Source: Methylobacterium sp. Leaf123
GTDB lineage: Bacteria; Pseudomonadota; Alphaproteobacteria; Rhizobiales; Beijerinckiaceae
Assembly (NCBI RefSeq): GCF_001423405.1
Contig: NZ_LMNS01000038.1
Span: 62,001-126,000, forward strand
Reading direction: 5' to 3'
DNA: 64,000 bases
The position numbers and the translations under genes were made by a program. Below, one piece after another: positions 51,713-64,000 of this stretch (position 1 is the first letter of the stretch; every line of letters starts with the position of its first letter). A model generated the notes under the pieces. The model was given only the letters and a program-made list of their open reading frames with translations. It ran no database searches and was not told the DNA's origin.

Positions 51713-52720
51713 TTACTCGGCGCCGCTCGCCTCACCGGTGCCGCCGGGGACGATTGTCGCCCCGCCGATCACCCGCACGTTCTTGCGCGGACCGTCGGCC
51801 GGCGGATCCTGCCAGCCCTTGCCGGCGGCCGGCTTCGACTCGGCAGTCTTCGTGGCGTCCTTAGCGAGCTCCGGCTTTGCGGCCTCAGTCTTCGTGTCGG
51901 CCTTGCCGGTTTCGGGCCGGGGCTCGCTCAACTTCGGCTCGACCGCCTTGGCTTCCTTCGTCTCCGTCTTGTCCCGCTCGGTCTTAGCGGCGGGGGTCAT
52001 CGCGGGCGAACCAGACCGGAGCGAGGGCTCCGGAGCCGTCGGGGCAATGCGGGCCTGGGACGGCAGCTTGGGGGTAGGGGCGGTCCGGGCCGCCGCGCGG
52101 CGAGGTTGCTCGGAGCGGGTCGCCACATCCGGATTGACGCCGAGGGGATTGGCGTCCGGCCGTGTGGCTGGGGGTACGCGCTCGGCCCGCACCGCGCTGC
52201 GCTCGCCGCCGGGCGGGGTCGCGCGCAGACCGGGAACGGAGGGGATGTCGGCGGGCGGCATGATGCGCTCGGCCTCGCGGACCGGACGGCGCGGACGCAT
52301 GTCCTCCTCGGTCCAGCCGTAGCCGGGCGCCGCCGGGCGAACACGGTCGGACGGATAGTAGACGCCGCCGAGCGGTTCGCGCCCGATCACGTCGCCCTCG
52401 CGGGCATCGACCACGAGCCGCACGCGCTGGCCGCGCGGGCCCGTCGCCTCCACGCGGTAGTTCCGCCCGTCGTAACGGGGACGGCCGATCTCGGAGAAGC
52501 CGCGATCGCGCAGGTCATCGACGACCTCGCGCGACGGCAGCAGGCCGTCATCCTCGAGGTAGCCAACCCGTGGCGGCCCGTAGATCTCACGGTAGAAGCC
52601 CTGGGCGGCAGCAGCCTGCAGGCCGGCGCCGGACAGGAGCGCGGCAAGGAGGCCGAATCCGAGACCGCGACGCAAAGCCGCTCTCGTGGTTCGACCTTTG
52701 GCGTGACGGCTCGAAGCCAT
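51713..52720 (-). CDS. Exported protein with PepSY-like domain and disordered tail
   Basis: A 335-residue protein. A basic N-terminus and a hydrophobic signal (LGFGLLAALLSGAGLQAAAAQG) are followed by one small domain (about residues 50-110): YLEDDGLLPSREVVDDLRDRG, YRVEATGPRGQRVRLVVDA, resembling PepSY-like repeats. The remaining two thirds is Pro/Ala/Lys/Glu-rich and probably disordered. Periplasmic or cell-wall location is expected; function is unknown. Start is ATG 52720. Confidence 0.8.
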   Translation of the reverse strand: MASSRHAKGRTTRAALRRGLGFGLLAALLSGAGLQAAAAQGFYREIYGPPRVGYLEDDGLLPSREVVDDLRDRGFSEIGRPRYDGRNYRVEATGPRGQRVRLVVDAREGDVIGREPLGGVYYPSDRVRPAAPGYGWTEEDMRPRRPVREAERIMPPADIPSVPGLRATPPGGERSAVRAERVPPATRPDANPLGVNPDVATRSEQPRRAAARTAPTPKLPSQARIAPTAPEPSLRSGSPAMTPAAKTERDKTETKEAKAVEPKLSEPRPETGKADTKTEAAKPELAKDATKTAESKPAAGKGWQDPPADGPRKNVRVIGGATIVPGGTGEASGAE

Positions 52721-53344
52721 AGGGACCTCTCGAACCAAGCTGTGCAGAAGAAGAGGAAAGTCCCGGGAGCCCGCTGTTGATCGCGGGTCCCCCGGCGTCA
52801 CGGCAGACGCATCCCCGCATTCCTTCCGTGCCGGCAAGGTTTTCTAAACGGTTGATTGGGGCGACATTGCGAACCGACCCGGAACCTGCCAGTGCCATTG
52901 TCGTGACGCAGTGCCGCCCGGCACGCGCCCTCCCATCTGGACCAGGCCGAGAGACGGGTGCGCTGCGCGTATCCGAGGCATGTTCAAAAGGTCAGCGACG
53001 GGGGTCAGCGGCCCCTTGCTGGAATGAATGAAATCTGGCAACGTCCACCTATAGGACAGCAAGACTGTCCCATTTGTCGTGCTTGGCCGTCGGGCCGGCT
53101 TTGGGGATCCATCACGTGGTCGACGTGACGTCCGAACGAGCTGAGAAACCGGTGACCGTCGAGGCGATCCGGGCGAGCGCCGGCTGAACAAGCCGGAGCT
53201 TCAGCCCGCGGGTTGGCGGGCGATTCCGGCAGGAAGAACCTGACCCCACCCGACTCGGTATAAAGTAGGCGGCAGCCCGGACACCGACGGTGTCACGGGC
53301 ACGAAACATGCTCGCATGCGGGCAGGGTCGGAGATGTGCGGACG
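52721..53344. other. Intergenic region upstream of gltB
   Basis: This 624-base gap holds no gene I can support. The only structure seen is the inverted repeat GGACAG/CTGTCC at 53054-53070 with a 5-base spacer. Promoters for gltB (plus) and the PepSY-like gene (minus) should lie here, but I cannot identify them. Confidence 0.6.
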
Positions 53345-58063
<4,719 letters not shown>

Positions 58064-58071
58064 GAGAGGCC

Positions 58072-58308
58072 ATGGGCGACTTGACCGCACGCGTCCGCCT
58101 CGTCCGGACACCGGACGGACAGAGGCTCGATATCCCGCCCGGCTTCATGCTGGGCGGGAACGAAGCGGTGCTTCGCACGGAGGGGGGCCGCCTCGTCGTC
58201 GAGCCGGTCGCCGTCCCTTCTCTCCTATCGGTGCTCGGTGGCCTCGACGATCTCGATGAGGACTGGCCGGACATCGAGGATGGACCGCCGGACGACGTTC
58301 GGCTCTGA
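58072..58308 (+). CDS. VapB-type antitoxin
   Basis: A 78-residue protein, 9 bases behind gltB with GGAGAGG before its ATG. The N-terminal half (ARVRLVRTPDGQRLDIPPGF) looks like an AbrB/MazE-type DNA-binding arm, and the acidic C-terminus (LDDLDEDWPDIEDGPPDD) like a toxin-binding tail. The toxin gene starts right after its stop codon. Exact family is an inference from the pair. Confidence 0.75.
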   Translation: MGDLTARVRLVRTPDGQRLDIPPGFMLGGNEAVLRTEGGRLVVEPVAVPSLLSVLGGLDDLDEDWPDIEDGPPDDVRL

Positions 58309-58711
58309 ATGCGGTATCTGCTCGATACCAACATCCTCTCGGCGCTCGTCCGCTCGCCGAGGGGGCCGGTGACGGGGCAAATCGAGCGCGTTGGTGAGAC
58401 GCGTGTTTATACGAGTGTCATCGTCGCGGCGGAACTTCGACTACGGCGCGTTACGAAAAGCCTCGGAGCGGCTGTCTCGGCAGATCGAGGCCGTGCTCGG
58501 ATCAATCCCGATCGAACCCTGGCGCGAGCCGTTCGACCGGACCTACGCGGAACTGCGTCTCGGGCTGGAACGGGCCGGGACGCCGATCGGTGCGAATGAT
58601 GGGCTCATCGGGGCTCAGGCGCTGGCGGATGGCAGCGTTCTTGTGACGGACAACACGAGGGAATTCGAACGGATCACCGGGCTGACGATCGAGAACTGGC
58701 TTCGGCCGTGA
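58309..58711 (+). pseudogene. VapC-type PIN-domain toxin, frameshifted
   Basis: The first frame gives MRYLLDTNILSALVRSP and SVIVAAELR (the first Asp and Glu of the PIN site). The second frame, shifted by one, continues YGALRKASERLSRQIEAVLG, then TPIGANDGLIGAQALA and SVLVTDNTREFERITGL, with the other acidic residues. Skipping one C at 58441 joins them into a full VapC of about 133 residues. As written, the first frame ends at 58599 with a foreign tail, and no intact toxin is made. A base-calling error cannot be excluded. Confidence 0.85.
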
Positions 58712-58779
58712 CCGATCGGCTCGACACGGTGCGACGGACGCTCCTCGCGACAGGCAAAGCGGCGCGATTGGACTGATCG

Positions 58780-60213
<1,434 letters not shown>

Positions 60214-60240
60214 ACCGCGGCGCATCTGAACCGATCACGG

Positions 60241-60270
60241 GGGCATCGCCGGGAGGCGGTGCCCTTTTTT
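60241..60270 (+). terminator. Terminator after gltD
   Basis: GGGCATCGCC and GGCGGTGCCC pair around GGGA (one G-T), followed by six T. It lies 28 bases past the gltD stop and is a classical rho-independent signal. Confidence 0.85.
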
Positions 60271-60481
60271 CCATCGCCGCCCCTCGACCGGTGCAAGCGC
60301 TCCGGCTTGCCGTCATCGCAGGCAATGCTATGACGGAAAGCGGGTCTGCAGATCACCCAGGCGTCACCGCCCCGACAGGGGAGCTAAACCTGCAATTTCC
60401 GTCCTGGGCATGACATCATTCCCGTGCCGCGTCGCAAGCCGGTGACCCTCGACCTCCGATCCGGAGAACGGCACTCGGAGA

Positions 60482-61078
60482 ATGACCGTGCCGAGAGAGC
60501 TGATCCCCTACGCGACCGATGACGTGTCGGCGCTGGCCAAGTCCCTTCGCAGCCAGATGACGGCGCGAACGAAACCGCCGAGCCACGTCGAGATGCTCAA
60601 CATGCTGGCCCGGGCGGCAGGGCACCGCAACTTCCAGCATCTTCGCGCGCTGGCGGCGGGTCTCGTGCCGCTGGAATCCGACGCCGTCGGAGCGCCCGCT
60701 CAAGCCGATGCCGCGCTCGTAGCTCGAGCCGCCCGCTGCTTCGACGAGCAGGGGCGGCTGACGAGTTGGCCGGCCCGCCGATCGGTTCAGGATCTCTGCT
60801 TGTGGGCGATCTGGTCGGCGCTTCCCCGCGACCGCCGGTTCGACGAGCGCGGCATCAGCGCGCTCCTCGGCACCCTGCATCTGTTCGGCGACCCGGCCAT
60901 CCTTCGGCGCACGATGTGCCATCTCGGCCTGATGAGCCGGACCGTGGATGGCCGCGATTATTGCCGCATCGAGCGGGCGCCGACACCCGAAGCGGCGGCA
61001 CTGATCCGGTTGCTTCGCGAGCGGGCGCGAGGCGTGGTCGGACCGCAGGGTCAGAGTGTGGCGCAGACCAGTTCGTAG
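60482..61078 (+). CDS. DUF2087 domain-containing protein
   Basis: A 198-residue protein. Its N-terminal third has SHVEMLNMLARAAGHRNFQHLRAL, a small helical domain seen in several alphaproteobacterial DUF2087 proteins. The C-terminal part, FDEQGRLTSWPARRS, RFDERGISALLGTLHLFGD and RRTMCHLGLMSRTVDGRDYCRI, is DUF2087, a winged-helix-like domain suspected to bind DNA. Function is unknown. It overlaps the convergent MBL hydrolase by 28 bases. Start is ATG 60482. Confidence 0.85.
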   Translation: MTVPRELIPYATDDVSALAKSLRSQMTARTKPPSHVEMLNMLARAAGHRNFQHLRALAAGLVPLESDAVGAPAQADAALVARAARCFDEQGRLTSWPARRSVQDLCLWAIWSALPRDRRFDERGISALLGTLHLFGDPAILRRTMCHLGLMSRTVDGRDYCRIERAPTPEAAALIRLLRERARGVVGPQGQSVAQTSS

Positions 61079-61968
61079 CCCATGCCGGCCCGCTCGATCC
61101 GGCACCGGGTTGCGAGATGCATGCCCGTCACTGCCAGCCCCTCGCTGGCAGCCCGGTCGAAGATGCGGCGGCGGGTGGCGATCGCCTCCGCCGGGTCGAC
61201 ATCCCAGATCACGGTCCAGTCCGGATGCGGCACCTGCAGCAGGCGGGAATGGAGGATGTCGCCCCAGATCAGCAGCCGCTCCGGCCCGTCCTCGATCAGC
61301 ACGCCCGCATGGCCGGGCGTATGTCCCGGCAGCGGCAGGAACGAGACGCCGGGGGCGAGGTCGGCCCCGCCGGAGACGCGGCGCACCCGACCGGCATAGG
61401 CAGCGAGCACGGCCTGCGCGGTGTCGAAGAACAGCCCCATCGTGGAGGGCGCGCGGGAGCGCGCACCGGCATCCGACCAGTAGGCAGCCTCGCGCTCCTG
61501 AAGCACCAGCTCGGCGTTGACGAAGCGGGCGCCGCCCTCGCCCGTGAGCAGGCCGCCCGCATGATCCGCATGGAGGTGGGTCAGCCATACGGTCTCGATC
61601 TGGTCGGGCCGCAGCTCTTCCGCGGCGAGAGCCGCCGTCACCCGGTCGAAGCCCGGCCCGAAGACCGTTCCGCAGCCGGCATCGAGCAATCCGTGCCGTG
61701 CGCCGCGCCGGATCAGGAAGGCGTTGACCGGTTCCGGCGAGGGGCCCTTCGGCGGTAAGCCGGCCTGCGCGAGCAGAGCCCGTCCGGCCTCGCTGTCGGC
61801 GCCGGGGATCATGGCGGGCTCCAACGGGAAAAGGCCGTCGCGCAGCGGCGTGACGGTGAAGGCGCCGACGCGATAGGCGGGGGCCGCGGCCCGCGCTTCG
61901 GGAAACCGAAGGATCGGCAGGCAGGCGCCCGCGGCAAGAACGGCTCGACGGGTCGGCAAAGCGGGCAT
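61051..61968 (-). CDS. MBL-fold metallohydrolase with Tat-like signal
   Basis: A 305-residue protein. The N-terminus TRRAVLAAGACLPILRFPEARA looks like an export signal with twin arginines. The metal motif is HLHADHAGG (about 132-140), followed by LPGHTPGHAGV and WGDILHSR, so a binuclear zinc site is complete. It is like quorum-quenching lactonase relatives and other periplasmic MBL enzymes; the substrate is unknown. ATG 61968 was chosen; TTG 61977 is three codons upstream. Confidence 0.88.
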   Translation of the reverse strand: MPALPTRRAVLAAGACLPILRFPEARAAAPAYRVGAFTVTPLRDGLFPLEPAMIPGADSEAGRALLAQAGLPPKGPSPEPVNAFLIRRGARHGLLDAGCGTVFGPGFDRVTAALAAEELRPDQIETVWLTHLHADHAGGLLTGEGGARFVNAELVLQEREAAYWSDAGARSRAPSTMGLFFDTAQAVLAAYAGRVRRVSGGADLAPGVSFLPLPGHTPGHAGVLIEDGPERLLIWGDILHSRLLQVPHPDWTVIWDVDPAEAIATRRRIFDRAASEGLAVTGMHLATRCRIERAGMGYELVCATL

Positions 61969-62146
61969 CGGCGGCAATCCAGGTGAGGGGACGGGTCACC
62001 GAAATCCTGCGCCGCCTCGTCACCGCCGCCCAGGGAACGGCTCCCGCTTCCGCGCGGGCATTTTTCCCGACATCCCGCCGTCCCCCTTGCGCCCTGGGCA
62101 GCGGCCGGTGCCATCTCTGACGACGCTCCCCTGCACGGTCGCCCCG

Positions 62147-63487
62147 ATGAGCCTGCCCGCGCATCTCGCCCTGCGCCTTCTGATCGTGACCCTGCTCTGT
62201 CTGGCGGGCGCCGTCGCCTGGACCCTGTGGGACGCGCGCAGCGCCCTGCGCGGCGAGGCGGCCGTGTCGGCGGAGCGGATCGCCGCAGCCCTTGCCCGGC
62301 AACCGGGGCTCGGCAGCGTCGGGCCGGCGGCGCTGCCGGTCGGCGAGCCCCAGGCCGAACCGACGATCCTGATGCTGTTGCCAGGCATCTGCGCCGAGAT
62401 CCGCCTCGGCAGCGAGGTACCACGGCGGCTCTGCGGCGATTGGGATGGGCTGGGCACGGCCCCGGCTTGGCTCGCCGCCGTCCTGTCGGCGAGCGCCCTC
62501 GGCGATCCGGTCGTCCACGAGATCGTCTATCGCGGGCGGCGTCTCGGCACCGTCGCGGCTTGGCCGGATTCCAGCGCGGCCGCGGGCCGGGCGTGGCGGC
62601 AGGTGCGGTTCGCGAGCGGCCTCGCCCTCTCACTCGCCGGAGCTACGGCGATTCTCGGCTGGTTCGCCGCCGCCGGCCTCGTCGCGCCCGCAGGACGGAT
62701 CGTGCGCCATCTGGACGGCTTCGAGGCCGGCGCGTCCCGTCCGCCCCTGCCGCGCTTCGGGGCGGCGGAGTTCGACCGGATCGCCACCGCCTTCGACGCG
62801 CTGGCCGGGCGCCTGGCCCGAACTGAAAGCGAGCGGACCGCGCTGATGCAGCGGCTCGTCCAAGTGCAGGAAGAGGAGCGGCAGAGCCTCGCCCGTGACC
62901 TGCACGATGCGTTCGGCCAATGCCTCGCTGCCGCAGGGGCGCTTGCCGCCGCGATCGAGGCCGGCGCGCCGACGGACCGTGCAGATCTGCGCGCCGATGC
63001 GCGGGGCATCGAGGCGGTCGTCGCCTCCATGCGCGAGAGCCTGCGCGGTGCCCTGGCCCAGCTCGAACTCCCGGACTTTGCCGGGATCGGCTTGGGCGAC
63101 GGCATCCGCGGCCTCGTCTCGGACTGGCGGGCGCGGCTGCGGACCGGGCCGAGCCTGCATCTCGATGTGGAGGGCGACGGGTGGGACCTGTCCGACGAGG
63201 CGTCGGCGAGCCTCTATCGGATCACGCAGGAATTGCTGACCAACGCCCTGCGGCATGGACGGCCGAGCCATGTCTTCCTGCGGCTGCGGCGCACCGGAGC
63301 CGGGGGCCGGACCGTTACGCTGACCGTGGACGACGATGGCGGGGGTGACGCCGCCCGCGCGGCCCACGCATCCGGCCGCGGACTTCCCGGCATCCGGGCC
63401 CGGCTCGCCGCCCTCGGCGGCCAGCTCTCGCTCACCGGGAACGGCAGTGGCATCCGTGCCTGCGTCACCGTTCCGGTTCACGGTTGA
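62147..63487 (+). CDS. Sensor histidine kinase, NarX/HisKA_3 type
   Basis: A 446-residue membrane kinase. An N-terminal helix (LALRLLIVTLLCLAGAVAWTL) and a second (FASGLALSLAGATAILGWFAAAG) flank a periplasmic sensor of about 130 residues. HAMP-like and HisKA_3 parts follow, with the phosphoacceptor His in EERQSLARDLHDAFGQ, then the ATPase with ELLTNALRHGRPSH and LTVDDDGGG. The response regulator gene begins 8 bases downstream. The signal is unknown. Start is ATG 62147. Confidence 0.92.
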   Translation: MSLPAHLALRLLIVTLLCLAGAVAWTLWDARSALRGEAAVSAERIAAALARQPGLGSVGPAALPVGEPQAEPTILMLLPGICAEIRLGSEVPRRLCGDWDGLGTAPAWLAAVLSASALGDPVVHEIVYRGRRLGTVAAWPDSSAAAGRAWRQVRFASGLALSLAGATAILGWFAAAGLVAPAGRIVRHLDGFEAGASRPPLPRFGAAEFDRIATAFDALAGRLARTESERTALMQRLVQVQEEERQSLARDLHDAFGQCLAAAGALAAAIEAGAPTDRADLRADARGIEAVVASMRESLRGALAQLELPDFAGIGLGDGIRGLVSDWRARLRTGPSLHLDVEGDGWDLSDEASASLYRITQELLTNALRHGRPSHVFLRLRRTGAGGRTVTLTVDDDGGGDAARAAHASGRGLPGIRARLAALGGQLSLTGNGSGIRACVTVPVHG

Positions 63488-63495
63488 GGCGGGCG

Positions 63496-64000
63496 ATGAC
63501 GACCATCCTCCTCGTTGATGATCATCCTGTCGTGCGGGAGGGCTATCGGCGCCTGTTCGAACGGCAACCGGGTTTCGCGGTCGTGGCCGAAGCCGCGACC
63601 GCGGCGGAGGCCTACCGCCTCTACAAGGCGCAGAGGCCGGACCTCGTGATCCTCGATCTGTCGCTGCCGGGGCCGAGCGGCATCGAGGCGATCCGGCATA
63701 TCCGGCAATGGGACGGCGCGGCCCGCATCCTCGTCTTCAGCATGCGCACCGGCGCCGCCATCGCGCGCCAAGCCTTCGCGGCGGGGGCCAGCGGCTATGT
63801 CAGCAAGGCGAGCGCCCCACGCGAATTGCTGGAAGCGGCGGCGGGCGTGCTGCGCGGCGAGCGGGCCATGAGCGCCGACATCGCCCTGGCGATCGCGCAG
63901 GACGAGGTGGCCGGCGGGCGCAGCAGCCTCGACGAACTCAGCCCGCGCGAGGTCGAGATTCTCGGCATGACGGCGGCGGGCGCGACGGCGCAGACCATCG
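63496..64000 (+). CDS. Response regulator, NarL/LuxR type (truncated by window edge)
   Basis: The first 168 codons are present; no stop is reached. The receiver domain begins TTILLVDDHPVVREGYRRL, has the phosphorylatable Asp54 in LVILDLSLPGPSG and a conserved Lys in GYVSKASAP. The LuxR-type helix-turn-helix begins LDELSPREVEILGMTAAGATA and is cut. It is the partner of the kinase upstream, 8 bases away. Targets are unknown. Confidence 0.92.
   Translation, partial: MTTILLVDDHPVVREGYRRLFERQPGFAVVAEAATAAEAYRLYKAQRPDLVILDLSLPGPSGIEAIRHIRQWDGAARILVFSMRTGAAIARQAFAAGASGYVSKASAPRELLEAAAGVLRGERAMSADIALAIAQDEVAGGRSSLDELSPREVEILGMTAAGATAQTI

Noticed and set aside
53054-53070. GGACAG/CTGTCC inverted repeat as gltB operator
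   Set aside because: Six-base arms about 275 bases from gltB are weak evidence; noted only in the intergenic entry.

Overview
The window is GC-rich (about 70% by eye) alphaproteobacterial chromosome. The gene content points to Hyphomicrobiales, most likely Methylobacterium/Methylorubrum. The signs are the ctaC-ctaD-ctaB-coxF-ctaG-ctaE-DUF983-surf1-thrC-M16 block, aerobic cobaltochelatase cobS/cobT, gltB/gltD, an assimilatory nasA with siroheme synthase, and dispersed two-stem palindromic repeats of the Rhizobiales type. The genus is an inference from gene order and content, not from a database match. I found no rRNA, tRNA or CRISPR.

Layout. 1-3160: the tail of egtD, a secreted RTX metalloprotease and a DUF779 protein. 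3465-8516: nitrate assimilation (nasA, cysG) and a Sco1 copper chaperone. 8467-12193: a membrane glycosyltransferase, an orphan solute-binding protein, a small unknown protein and a DUF4260 gene that looks frameshifted. 12287-17251: cobT, cobS, a J-domain protein, BolA and ArfB. 17266-22473: a DUF1275 membrane protein, a TPR-methyltransferase, then a tightly overlapping cassette of ligase-associated exonuclease, ATP-dependent DNA ligase and YjbQ. 22474-23826: an AT-rich islet with one DUF2235 lipase-like gene, bounded by two 60-bp direct copies of the yjbQ 3' end. 23893-31707: small membrane proteins, a fatty-acid beta-oxidation set (fadJ-like, thiolase, acyl-CoA dehydrogenase), an EAL protein and a DUF2059 protein. 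32042-40255: a large Sel1/coiled-coil membrane protein, a small secreted protein, an AlgX-like protein, a 2H phosphoesterase, a PAP2 phosphatase, a Tat-type oxidoreductase and a 48-residue membrane protein. 40336-50557: the aa3-type cytochrome oxidase structural and assembly genes with thrC and an M16 protease, all on the minus strand. 50813-52720: fdhD and a PepSY-like exported protein. 53345-60213: gltB and gltD with a VapBC-type toxin-antitoxin pair between them; the toxin is frameshifted. 60482-64000: a DUF2087 protein, an MBL-fold hydrolase and a NarL-type two-component pair cut by the window edge.

Most genes are core metabolism: nitrate to glutamate (NasA, siroheme, GOGAT), cobalamin, beta-oxidation and respiration. 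The unusual parts are small. They are the yjbQ/DUF2235 islet with att-like repeats, a 166-bp palindromic element read through in frame inside the DNA ligase gene, a TA module splitting gltB from gltD with a broken toxin, the two-stem repeat family, and a few strong inverted repeats that may be operators. Long open frames antisense to real genes are a by-product of high GC and were left out.
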